Below are positions 44,807-53,400 of a stretch of DNA of 64,000 bases, piece by piece. A program made the translations under genes and the position numbers. A model generated the notes under the pieces. It saw nothing but the letters and a program-made list of their open reading frames with translations. It was not told the DNA's origin and did not search any database. The number at the start of each line of letters is the position of its first letter. Positions within the stretch are counted from its first letter, which is position 1. The DNA is from Paenibacillus ginsengarvi (GTDB taxonomy: Bacteria; Bacillota; Bacilli; Paenibacillales; NBRC-103111): the NCBI RefSeq assembly GCF_003626695.1, contig NZ_RBAH01000028.1, positions 1 through 64,000 of the forward strand. The letters are read 5' to 3'.

Positions 44807-44839
44807 TTAAACATTCGTTTTAATTAAACGTTTGTTTAA
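44807..44839. promoter_or_regulatory. palindromic TetR-type operator
   Basis: Arms TTAAACATTCGTTT (44807-44820) and AAACGTTTGTTTAA (44826-44839) are inverted repeats with 12 of 14 matching positions around a 5-bp centre. They lie 27 bp before the start of the YhgE/Pip-type gene, in the right place to block its promoter. Size and sequence fit TetR-family operators. Confidence 0.65.
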
Positions 44840-45060
44840 TACAATAACAGCAAAGGGGGATTGCTGTCAACTATGGATACGGCGACATAAGAAGAAAGAA
44901 GCAACGACAGGCAAGCACCGAGTAGCTTTTGCAATACCCCGATTTAATTAAAGACAACATAGTTCTTCAGATCTGACCATTCCATAATTTGATCCATGTC
45001 TGCAATCTCAATACGAATGAATGGCGAAGCATTTATGATAAACACAATACGTGTCTTATA

Positions 45061-45743
45061 GCTCGCTCCGCTCACTCCGTCCCTTTTCATTCCTTCGGTC
45101 TTCAGAGTAGAGCCAGATGTTCAGGTGTGAATTCAGCTTCACTTCTGAATATCGTACCCCTTTTATTTAAAGCGCTAACGCGATAAAGAACACAATAGAC
45201 TCTTGGGGGCTTTTGTACGGTAAAGTACCCGACAGAGTAACGATTCTCACATGCTCCTATGGGAGATCCCCTGTATTTCCCACACAGGACCGCATGTCGC
45301 GTTTTCCATAACATCCATCCGTAGCTCTCATCCATATCGCATGTCGAAAACCCGGTACCCCGAGTGGTTACAGGCGATAGAAACGGGGCAAATCCCCAAT
45401 TCTATCCTCGGAACAGTCGAACGGTCTCCGAAGGATAGTAGCGCCTACCTACGACGATTTCCGGGCGTTCTACGCCCAATTCGTCGCCAGATGGCGGATT
45501 ACGGGAATCAATCCACCATCACCTTCATTTGGGGTTCAAGCGAAAGCGTATAAAAGCTCACGGGGAGCGGGATGACGCCCAACCGTCCGCCGAGAGAACT
45601 CGCTATGTATTATTAAATCCAGAGAAACGCTCAGGGTGTGATCAAGCACAGATAAGCCCCGCTCCAACAATTAGCCGCCTGATTCATTCGGTACTGGGTG
45701 GGGGTAAAAGAAAAGACCTTGAGGATTATTGCCCCAAGGTCAG
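45061..45743. repeat. structured direct repeat A, copy 1
   Basis: About 680 bp whose core from 45110 to 45490 is close to 90 percent identical, by eye, to 49013-49390. It is a string of hairpins: TTCAG..CTGAA at about 45119, CCTGT..ACAGG at about 45273, GATAGAA..TTCTATC at about 45376, and CGACGA..TCGTCG around a GGGCGT/ACGCCC stem at 45452-45486. A minus-strand frame of 77 codons in copy 1 is closed by an early stop in copy 2, so it is not coding. The 220 bp before it (44840-45060) hold nothing I can name. Confidence 0.75.
45715..45741 (-). terminator. terminator of the orphan immunity gene
   Basis: The stem GACCTTGAGG / CCCCAAGGTC is followed on the minus strand by TTTTCTTTT. It lies 10 bp after the stop of the 109-residue gene and forms the right end of repeat A copy 1. 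Copy 2 has an equivalent hairpin at 49500-49527. Confidence 0.8.
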
Positions 45744-45751
45744 AAAGAAAT

Positions 45752-46081
45752 TCATTGAAAAACAATATGAAACAAGAACGCTTTTTTATTGTCAGTTGAA
45801 GAGAGCAAGTAATACTCGACTGAATTTTCTTTATCTTCCCTGACATAGAATGTTGATTGATATTCAACAAACCTCACCAATAAAGCAAAAATGGTTTTGG
45901 CCCCGTTCAAGCTAAACTCCTTTAGTTTAATCGCAACGTTGAACTGATTGTCATTATAATTAACTGAAAAATCCGCGATACTATTTTGTCTTTCAAAAAA
46001 ATCAGTTGTCTCAGACCAAATCCCTATCTCATATTCTGTATTTAACGTTTTTGATAATTTTAGCAAAATATCCTTATTCAT
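45752..46081 (-). CDS. small acidic protein, candidate immunity protein of the orphan toxin tip
   Basis: A 109-residue soluble, acidic, AT-rich gene product (MNKDILLKLSKTLNTEYEIG..., with FSVNYNDNQFNVAIKLKEF). I do not recognise its family. It starts 21 bp after the HINT-toxin tip fragment on the same strand, which is where cognate immunity genes of polymorphic toxins lie, and its low GC stands out from the chromosome. It ends in a terminator. Confidence 0.55.
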   Translation of the reverse strand: MNKDILLKLSKTLNTEYEIGIWSETTDFFERQNSIADFSVNYNDNQFNVAIKLKEFSLNGAKTIFALLVRFVEYQSTFYVREDKENSVEYYLLSSTDNKKAFLFHIVFQ

Positions 46082-46102
46082 TTCTCGTTATCACTCCAAA
46101 CA

Positions 46103-46576
46103 TCATTTTTTGGGTTTAGGAATATATATACCACCCTCGGCAGGAGAATGGACAGAAACAATTCCTCCACTTTCGTTAGTTACAACCTTATTACCACGTG
46201 AGTCTGTATACTCCCAAGTTTTCCGTCCTTGATCATCAACCCTACTTGTTCTGTTCTTTTTGTTGTTAATGATGATGTTATCAATAGTTTGAGGAGTAAA
46301 GCCTCTTTCATTTGCAGGTTGAGCGCCATGCTCACTAAATGAATGACCACCAGGAGTTTTATCTCCTGTGTTAATACAATTAGTATTATGAACCCAAATC
46401 CCAATATCCGTTACATGATAGGTGTGGAAGTCAGTAACCGTGAAGTTGTACACCATAACTGGCTCATCCAGTTTAATGAACTCAACCTTGTCAATGGTCA
46501 GACTGCTTCCATCAGCCTTTTGAAGTTTATCGCCTACTTGCAGTTCATCTTCAAACAGCCACTCTTTTCCTTCCAC
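46103..46576 (-). pseudogene. orphan C-terminal tip of a polymorphic toxin: HINT-domain end plus toxin domain
   Basis: A 157-codon fragment. Residues 1-66 are the second half of a pretoxin HINT domain (LQVGDKLQKADGSSLT, VMVYNFTVTDFHTYHV) ending in the splice-type GIWVHNTNC, where self-cleavage would release the toxin. Residues 70-157 are the toxin, with HSFSEHGAQPANERGFTPQ, a Lys/Arg-rich helix and KTWEYTDSRGNKVVTNESGG; it resembles small nuclease tips of the BECR/DUF4258 kind, but I cannot name it. The first HINT half and any RHS core are missing: an IS110 remnant abuts the left edge of the domain. It is thus a displaced cassette, not an intact gene. Confidence 0.72.
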
Positions 46577-46599
46577 CTAGAACGGATGGTTGTCGGTCG

Positions 46600-46848
46600 T
46601 CAGCCACTTTCGGTCAAGTACACCGCCAACGCTCTGCCGTATCCACCCACGTCCTCTAAGCCGTATACGACAGACATGCCTTTCTTCGTGTGCTTCTTCA
46701 CTTCCTTCACAAGCAGAGGAAACGCAGACGGCTTGTTATCGAACCTAATTTCGCCCAACTTCTTGTTCCAGCAGTCGATCATTACGGCGGTATGGTGCTG
46801 CTTATGTAGGTTAACGCCAACATAGATCGTTCGATCAGGCTTCGTCAT
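46600..46848 (-). pseudogene. IS110-family transposase, N-terminal remnant
   Basis: An 82-codon frame with AAGGAG 8 bases before its ATG. It matches the start of IS110-type DEDD transposases (TIYVGVNLHKQHHTAVMID, LGEIRFDNKPSAFPLLV, GLEDVGGYGRALAVYL) but stops after about one fifth of the normal length. The first catalytic Asp (VGVDLHK) is Asn here. The break joins the orphan toxin fragment 24 bp on, so an IS insertion or deletion probably removed the RHS part upstream of the tip. Confidence 0.75.
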
Positions 46849-47042
46849 TCTAACCGCTCCTTCTATCGCGTTGTGCCGAATTGATGAACGTTTCTCGCTA
46901 TACAGCTGTCACCAGTCAAGTCCATAAGCACCCTCTCCAGCAGAATAGGGTTTGCGATAGGCGGACACGTAAGCTTGCATCGTCAGTTCGAGCGGATCAA
47001 CCGCAAAGACACGCCAGCAAAGTCCTACGTTCCCCCATCGCC

Positions 47043-47327
47043 TTATCGACCTTCCTGTTTCAACTGCACCGCGAGTACCGTTTTCTCTATTCGCACTTGC
47101 CAAAGTTCGCTTCGATGTTCATCGGTATAACCGTAAATCCGTTGGACGATGACTTTCGCCGTCTCCAGATCTATCTCGCGGTCTTTTCGGTACATCGTCT
47201 CCAGTACCGCGAATAAACAGATTTCCCCCGTTTGGATTTGCCGGAGGAGCCGATCTTCTCGCTCAATTAACGCTTCGTACCATTCATACCGGTCACGCTG
47301 TTCCTCCACGTTTAACCCTCTCCCCAT
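47043..47327 (-). CDS. unknown 94-residue helical protein next to the Rep gene
   Basis: The ATG at 47327 has AAGGAA 7 bases upstream; an earlier ATG at 47375 has none. The product is charged and helical (LNVEEQRDRYEWYEALIERE, EIDLETAKVIVQRIYGYTDE) with no membrane segment. Length and charge would suit a small replication or control protein of a rolling-circle element. I do not recognise the family. The 194 bp to its right toward the IS110 remnant contain only short frames. Confidence 0.5.
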   Translation of the reverse strand: MGRGLNVEEQRDRYEWYEALIEREDRLLRQIQTGEICLFAVLETMYRKDREIDLETAKVIVQRIYGYTDEHRSELWQVRIEKTVLAVQLKQEGR

Positions 47328-47424
47328 GACCACGTTCCTTAGTGCCACGAAGTTACTAGATTTTGGTAATTCCATCTAGCGGCAATCATAGTACGCGAGC
47401 ATGGAGGAGTTCAAGCTTTATTTT

Positions 47425-47570
47425 TTTCAAAATTAAAGTGCAGCCACCTTTATTCATCCCCTCCACAGTCGGGACAAGAGTCTTATGGCCAGTTGAGGGC
47501 TAAAACCTTAATTCTCGTTTCAAAATTAAAGTGCAGCCACCTTTATCCAGCCCTTCCACAGCGCGGACAA
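47425..47570. repeat. iteron-like direct repeat pair downstream of the Rep gene
   Basis: The 29-mer beginning TTTCAAAATTAAAGTGCAGC occurs at 47425-47453 and again at 47518-47546, exactly 93 bp apart. Similarity continues for about 24 bp beyond each (TC(C)A.CCC.TCCACAG..GGACAA). They lie 40 to 190 bp after the Rep stop and could be Rep-binding or recombination sites. Confidence 0.65.
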
Positions 47571-47612
47571 AGGGTCTATGAGCTTTAATCTGGTAACGTT
47601 ATAAAGGTGACC

Positions 47613-48443
47613 TTACTTCGTCAGGCGGTACGTTTCGAGCTGGATATAGTTCAGGTACTCCACAGGAAACTGGCGAGACTCCACCAGCTTCATCGTATAT
47701 CCGATTTCCTTCAACTGCTCTATCATGTCGTGAAAATCGCCTTTTACCGTTCTCGGGACAATCAGGTTCTTGCTTTGAAGGAACAAGCGCTTCCCATACG
47801 AACGCTCATCCGCCTTAAAATCCCGCAGATTTTTAATCAGGTCGAGCTTCAGTTTGTTCCGCCGCTCCACCATAGGCAGGCTGTAAATCCGTTTCAATTC
47901 GACGCTCCCCAATCCCCAGATATCCCGAAACGTTCCATCCGCCAGTTCCGCTCTCGGGATCGTAGGCAGGTCGGCCAGCAGGTGAAAGTGAAGCGTACCG
48001 CGCTGCTGGAAGGAACGAACAGCGAGATACTTAAAATCGTCGTACCGCTCCCGCATCCGCTTCACCCAGTTCTCATAGTCCTTCGACGCTTCATCCAGCG
48101 TCACGTCCGGCTTCGCGTAGGTCAAGGTGATGAACTTATGGCCCGGGCTAAAGTTCCGATCCATTAGGTGACAGAAGCGATCTCGCTCCGCCAGTTTAAG
48201 TCGTCCTGGCTTAGGCGTTCGATCAGAGCGATTTCGTGTGCGCTCCTCCTCATCCGGCGGTTCTAAAACAGCCGAATAGACCCGTTTCTGTAAGTCCGTC
48301 AGACTCCGGTCGGATTGAATCGCTTCAATCTCCGCTAAACGCTGGCTTTTCGATTTACGGCTGCTTCCCTCCGATATCTCCCGTCCGTATACTTTCACTC
48401 GCAGGCAATCTCCAATTCTCGTCATCTGGCAGTTATATCCCAT
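47613..48443 (-). CDS. rep: HUH-family rolling-circle replication initiator (Rep)
   Basis: A 276-residue protein with GAGGAGGG 7 bases before its ATG. Motif 1 is HKFITLTYAKPDV (about 117), motif 2 the metal-binding HUH as GTLHFHLLADLP (about 172), and the C-terminus carries several Tyr (IGYTMKLVES, PVEYLNYIQLETYRLTK), one of which is presumably the nicking residue. A basic N-terminal region precedes them. The pattern fits Rep of rolling-circle plasmids, ICEs or filamentous-phage type (REP_ORF2/G2P) rather than IS200/IS605 or RAYT transposases. No phage structural or mobilisation gene accompanies it. Confidence 0.78.
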   Translation of the reverse strand: MGYNCQMTRIGDCLRVKVYGREISEGSSRKSKSQRLAEIEAIQSDRSLTDLQKRVYSAVLEPPDEEERTRNRSDRTPKPGRLKLAERDRFCHLMDRNFSPGHKFITLTYAKPDVTLDEASKDYENWVKRMRERYDDFKYLAVRSFQQRGTLHFHLLADLPTIPRAELADGTFRDIWGLGSVELKRIYSLPMVERRNKLKLDLIKNLRDFKADERSYGKRLFLQSKNLIVPRTVKGDFHDMIEQLKEIGYTMKLVESRQFPVEYLNYIQLETYRLTK

Positions 48444-48458
48444 CGCCCAGCCCTCCTC

Positions 48459-48500
48459 GGTTTATTCGCGCCCCATTGAGGCGTTTACCGTAAATAAACC
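48459..48500. repeat. inverted repeat in front of the Rep gene
   Basis: GGTTTATT (48459-48466) and AATAAACC (48493-48500) flank 26 bp that include CATTGAGGCG and TTTACCG. The left arm overlaps the end of the Rep ribosome binding region, so it could be a Rep operator or nick site. The remaining 184 bp to the next hairpin show nothing else. Confidence 0.45.
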
Positions 48501-48684
48501 GGGGGGATACATGTGTACTCCGTGGGGTTCATATGAAAATACCAGAAGGGGAAGTGATTTCTTCAATACGCCCGGCATATCCGGCAAGGGGGGCGCGGGG
48601 GAGTATGGTTACAGCCCGTTTAAACAAGTCGTAGCAGGCTGTTCATTAGGGGCTGGGGAAAACCTTTCCGAATACGCAAAAAAT

Positions 48685-48736
48685 CCCCCGTCAGCGACTA
48701 CGGGACGTTCTACGTCCATGTCGTCGCCAGCGGGGG
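48685..48736. repeat. long nested hairpin, copy b of the GGACGTTCTACGTCC family
   Basis: CCCCCG / CGGGGG outer arms (48685-48690 and 48731-48736) enclose GCGAC/GTCGTCGC and the inner perfect stem GGACGT-TCT-ACGTCC (48703-48717). On the minus strand it is followed by TTTTTTG, so it can act as a terminator. A near copy lies at 49621-49672. Confidence 0.75.
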
Positions 48737-48965
48737 CGTGTGGGGAATATGATCATTCAGAGAACAACGGAATATCAGGGCATTTCAATCATAAGCAGAT
48801 ACCTCGCATAAATTCCTAATATCACTAAGCTGACGAGCGAAGCGAAGTCCTCCGAGCGTTAGCGAGGAGCGAGCACATCCATTCTCCATAGTCCGAAAAC
48901 AACCCAGGCTTCTATGGGCATGGGCTGCCCACGGATATTCAAGCTGCTCGTTCCTGCTTGTGACC

Positions 48966-49531
48966 TCCTCGCTTCGCTTCGTCCCTTTCCTTTCCCTTCG
49001 GTCTTCGGGGGAGAGCCAGATGTTCAGGTGTGAATTCAGCTTCACTTCTGAATATCGCACCCCCTTTTATTTAAAGCGTTAACGTGATAAAGAACACAAT
49101 GGACTCTTGGGGACTTTTGTACAGTAAAGTACCCGACAGAGTAACGATTCTCAAGTGCCCTTATAAAAATCCCCTGTATTTCCCACATAGGACCGTATAT
49201 CACGTTTTCCATAACATTCATCCGTAGCTCTCATCCATATCGCAGGTCGAAAATCCGATACCCCGAGTAGTTACAGGCGATAGAAACGGGGCAATTCCCA
49301 TTTCTATCCGCAGAACAGGCGAACGATCACGCAGGACTGCAGCATCCACCTACGGCGATTTCCGGGCGTTTTACGCCCATTCGTTGCTATGAGGTGGAAG
49401 TCATTCAGATGACCGCTGACATAGTACCTAGCTTATCTTTGGTCCACTAAACCGTCAATCGCCTATGGCCTGATTCATTTACCACTGGGTAGGGACAAAA
49501 ACCTTAAGGAAATGAGCCCTCAAGGTCTTAG
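48966..49531. repeat. structured direct repeat A, copy 2
   Basis: About 565 bp colinear with 45061-45743, near 90 percent identical by eye over the core (49013-49390), sharing the same hairpins. It ends like copy 1 in a leftward terminator (49500-49527). Its left edge CTCGCTTCGCTTCG is the inverse of GAGCGAAGCGAAG at 48836-48848, forming a ~120-bp inverted structure. Differences from copy 1 are mostly transitions, and no reading frame is kept between copies. Confidence 0.75.
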
Positions 49532-49620
49532 TGACTAGGAAATCCCTAAGTCATGTTTAGTTTTTCCAAGTAAATCAAGAACTCTTGTTAATTGGGAAAG
49601 ACTTCCCGAATACGCGAAAA

Positions 49621-49672
49621 GCCCCCGTCAGACTATGGGACGTTCTACGTCCATATCGTCGTCAACGGGAGC
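49621..49672. repeat. long nested hairpin, copy d of the GGACGTTCTACGTCC family
   Basis: GCCCCCGT / ACGGGAGC outer arms enclose the inner perfect stem GGACGT-TCT-ACGTCC (49638-49652), the same as at 48703-48717. On the minus strand it is followed by TTTTCGCG, placing a terminator-like structure 67 bp after the pseudo-ABC gene. The upstream 10 bases (CCGAATACGC) also match copy b. Confidence 0.75.
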
Positions 49673-49738
49673 ATACGGGATATTTAAGTCCAATTTCTCA
49701 GTTTCAAATTGAACTTTTTGCTACCCAAATAATGCCGG

Positions 49739-50437
49739 TTATAATTCTAAATCCGGTAGAAACTTTTTAGTATTTCCGATCTCAACCATTTGATCAACCA
49801 GATGCTGAACATACTGTTCTCGACTTGTTGGAAGAATGACAATACCTCCTATTTTTTTTACGTTGCCAATGATATTCTCAATTCTTAACGTTAACCGCTC
49901 TACCCAATAATCGTTCAACCAAGGGAAACAGTACACTTGTTTACCACAAGCAAAGCCAATAGCAGCTGAAGCACTATATCGTTCAGTACTGATGCTGTGT
50001 ATGGGCCTGTCTAATCTTTCAGGTGTTAGTCTAAAAAGTTCTACAATTTCATCGAATGAATGACTCGGGTTTGAAAATAAGCCGTCTTGAATAAGCTGAC
50101 GAATTGTTTTGGTTTTTTTGTTCCAGAAATACTTCTTTCTATAGTCGTTATCGTCGCCAATGTAACAAACATTTTTTCTCAACAAAGATGAACTAGCCAT
50201 CATATTATTGTATTCTATTTTACCATTATACGAATCCGTTCTCCCAGAAAGTACGTATGATAATGTCCATCCGCCAGATCCGCAATCTGAAATAATTCCA
50301 TAGGCTTTTCCCCCCATAAAAGAATAGGAAAAATTCACACAACTATCTCTCATCATTCCATAACTGAACAATTCCGGTTCACATGCATGGGTTAGTTCAG
50401 CTATTATTACTTGAACCAAGTCGACGGATCGTTCCAT
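49739..50437 (-). CDS. degenerate ABC-ATPase-like protein, candidate immunity protein of the RHS toxin
   Basis: A 232-residue protein (ATG at 50437, overlapping the RHS stop by 31 bases; ATG at about 50356 is an alternative start). Its layout follows an ABC nucleotide-binding domain: CVNFSYSFMGGKAYGIISDCGSGGWTLSYVLSGR at about 33-66 aligns with the Walker A region, but GSGKST is GSGGWT, so the Lys is lost. HSISTERYSASAAIGFACGKQ aligns with the signature helix. VYCFPWLND replaces the Walker B DE. GGIVILPTSREQYVQHLVDQ replaces the switch His loop. It cannot be a normal ATPase. Its place directly after the toxin tip is that of an immunity gene. Confidence 0.7.
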   Translation of the reverse strand: MERSVDLVQVIIAELTHACEPELFSYGMMRDSCVNFSYSFMGGKAYGIISDCGSGGWTLSYVLSGRTDSYNGKIEYNNMMASSSLLRKNVCYIGDDNDYRKKYFWNKKTKTIRQLIQDGLFSNPSHSFDEIVELFRLTPERLDRPIHSISTERYSASAAIGFACGKQVYCFPWLNDYWVERLTLRIENIIGNVKKIGGIVILPTSREQYVQHLVDQMVEIGNTKKFLPDLEL

Positions 50438-53400
50438 ACCTTCCTAAACCCCACTTCCCTAGCATTCGTAATAAACACAGGTCCTCTGGATTCAACTTCA
50501 GCAATTTCATATAGAGCTCCGGTAACCCCAGTATCTTTTACACCAAATCTATTTACGTGAACTTGAAACTCAATTAACGTTTCGTGTCTTGCGCCTGCAT
50601 CTATTGCCTCCTTAAGTGTTGGCTTTCGATTAAATGCGAATACTTTCTGTGCTTCCAATGTACTGCCACCCAGCATACCGGTCCCTATGATAGATGCTGC
50701 TGCTTCCTTTGTAGTTGCATGGTACATCGTCTTCATCTTACCGCCCGGACCGGGCGTAACAAACCCAGCTACAAAACCACTGCCATAAGCTATACCAGCA
50801 GCAGTGCCTGAAATGTACTGAGGATCACCAATATTCGGGGTATTGGCACCGAGTGAATCCGCCAATCCTTTACCGACATAAGTAAGACTTTCTGCTATTG
50901 GATCAAGGTGGTCTGCTTCTCCATAGAATACGCTTCTTGAGATATCAGAAGTATACTTTGCTCTTACGGCATTGGCGCTGTCATGAAAATATTGCATCGC
51001 CTTTTTATCGTTAACTATTTCTGCTGTCCTGAACTGACTTGTATAGGAGTAGAGTAGTGAAGCATCGACATCTGATAATCCTAAATATTCATCACCTTCC
51101 ATGATATGTCCTGAGGGGTCAACATACCTCAACGGATTATTACTCACATACGTATACAAATTCAAACTAAGAGGATTCGCAATATCCCCTTCATACGTAT
51201 CCTTATTAATAAACCGCCCCAGTGTCGGGTCATAGTACCTAGCCCGTAGATATATCATTCCGCTTTCGTCATCCTGCGGCTCGCCCGTGTATCGGTAGGG
51301 ATTGTTCATCCCTTCGATCTTGCTAAGAACATTGCCCCATATATCATAGTCATACGTGTTAATGGGGGTACCTGCTGCATCCTTGATGGCGACCACATCA
51401 CCGTGACCGTTGTAAAAATAATACCCTGCCTTCGCCGTCGTGTTATCCTGTCTCCATAATAACTCATTCCCCCAAATATTCCGAGCCTTTACATTGCCGC
51501 TCGCATCGAGTTCCTCAATAACTTTGCCGTTCAGATACACAAACCGTGTCAAAATGCCGTTTACCGTCTTGGATGCACGAAGACCGTCGCCATAATAGGT
51601 ATAGGAAGCATGAGTTCCTGTATCATCGCTGAACGTTTTCAATTGATTGACCGCATTGTACGCAAACTGTTGATTCGCTCCAAAATTCAGTGCAGGATCG
51701 CTCTGCAAGCTTAGCCGGTTGCCCCGATCGTCATATGTATACGAGCGAGAGCCTTGCGCACCGCTTTCGGCCTTAATCCGATTTACTCCATCATACTGAT
51801 ACGTCAGCGAAGAACCGTTTCGGGTAATCGCCGCAATATTCCCCATCCCGTCATAAGTAAAGGACTCGTTCCAGAGTTCAGAGCCCTGGACATGCTTCTG
51901 GGACGTCAGTTCTTTAAACGCATCCGTCCGTTTTTCTTGCTTCTGGTTGTTGGGGTAACGAATTTCATACTTATTTTCGTTTGTAGCAATTGTATAGTCA
52001 TACTCTACGGTCCCCATCCCCGGATACGCAACAGTCTTCATCCGGTTGACGTTGTCGTATGTGTAAGTAGTTTTCAGTTGGTCCGGAAACGTCAACTGCT
52101 GCAAGCGATCGAACGCATCATACGTAAAGCCGTACGTCTTCCCTGCCGCCACCTGTGCATCCAGCCGTTTCCATACATCGTAGTGATAGTTGACTGTTTC
52201 ATTTTCGCTGCTAGACATTCCCGTCAATAACCGGGTTCCGGCATCATATGTCTGTTGCTTCCAGTACAGCTCCGTACCTGCGCTATTCGTAACCGATGTG
52301 CGATCCTCTTCATAATACGGGGTATACGTATAATGATATGTCTGTACGGCCTTATCGGTATAGGTCTGAATCAACCCGTTGGCCTTGTACGTATATCTTT
52401 CTTGCACCCCCGCTGCGTCGGTCTTGATCAGCGGCCAGCCGATTTCGTTGTACGAGACTCCTTTTTGCTGCACTCCATTCGTATACTGGGCAATTAGCTT
52501 GCCTTGACCGTTATACGCATACGTAAACTTTTGATCCAGATCGTCTTGAACAAAAGTGAGATTACCGGCTCCGTCGTACCCGTAACGAGTTGTCTGGGTC
52601 GTCCCTTGACTCGTCACTTGCTTCTCGATCATTTGATCCAGACTGTTGTAGCCCAACGTGGTCGTACGTGTTTTGGTCGGGCTTTTCTCCACGATTTTCT
52701 CGTCTCGGCCAAAGCGGTCCTTGTACGTCCAAATTTCGCGCCCGTCCGGCTCGATGGATCTGGTTGTGAGTTGGCGCCAACTGGTGGAGTTGTCCGCCTT
52801 CGTCGCAGTATTCGCATAATACATTTGCGTAACTTGCCCCAGTGCATTGGTTGTCCGGTATAGACCGTACGGGCCGTAGGCAAACTCGGTTTTCAAACTG
52901 TTTTGCCCATAGGGGAGCGTCTGGATTTTTAACGTGCCGGTACTGTCATAGGTTTGGACTTGCGTCGTACGGACTTCCGATGTGACAGGCTGTTTGTCCA
53001 CGTAGTTGATTTCCGGATCCCATTCAACGGTACCGTTGCCGCTGAGCGTAAAATCAATCGTATCCCCCGCATTGACACTCATTTGTTGAACCATCGGTTT
53101 TGGCGTGAAATCGTTCGCCCCAATCGACAGTCCGCTCACGCCTGCAGGTGGCCAATTGAATTGGGGAGCAATGTTTTTGATCACGAAAATGGATACCGGT
53201 CCATTATTTTTAAGCGTAACGTTTCCTGAAATTTGAATCGTTCCTGCATACGGTGCCGTCCATCGTCTTGATGTCGTTGTGTCATTGGTTTGTTGGGTAG
53301 TCGCCGTAATGGTCCTGTAAGCTACCCCCCACGCCGTCGCCGTTGATGCATCCCACTGCTTGGGGGAAGAAGCATCCCATTGCAAGGGTGCAAACACCTC

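Noticed and set aside
45102..45335. 77-codon minus-strand gene inside repeat A copy 1
   Set aside because: The same frame in copy 2 has an early stop and indels, and substitutions do not favour third positions; structure rather than coding seems conserved.
46909..47103. 64-codon minus-strand frame overlapping the 94-residue gene
   Set aside because: No start with a binding site and no recognisable content; overlap of 61 bases argues against it.
47613..48443. Rep gene as a RAYT/IS200-type transposase (REPtron)
   Set aside because: Motif spacing and the FITLTY motif fit rolling-circle Rep proteins better; size is larger than RAYTs and the hairpins lack the GTAG-type REP marks.
44840..49740. 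inovirus-like prophage around the Rep gene
   Set aside because: No zot-like ATPase, coat or adhesion gene is found; neighbours are toxin and IS fragments.
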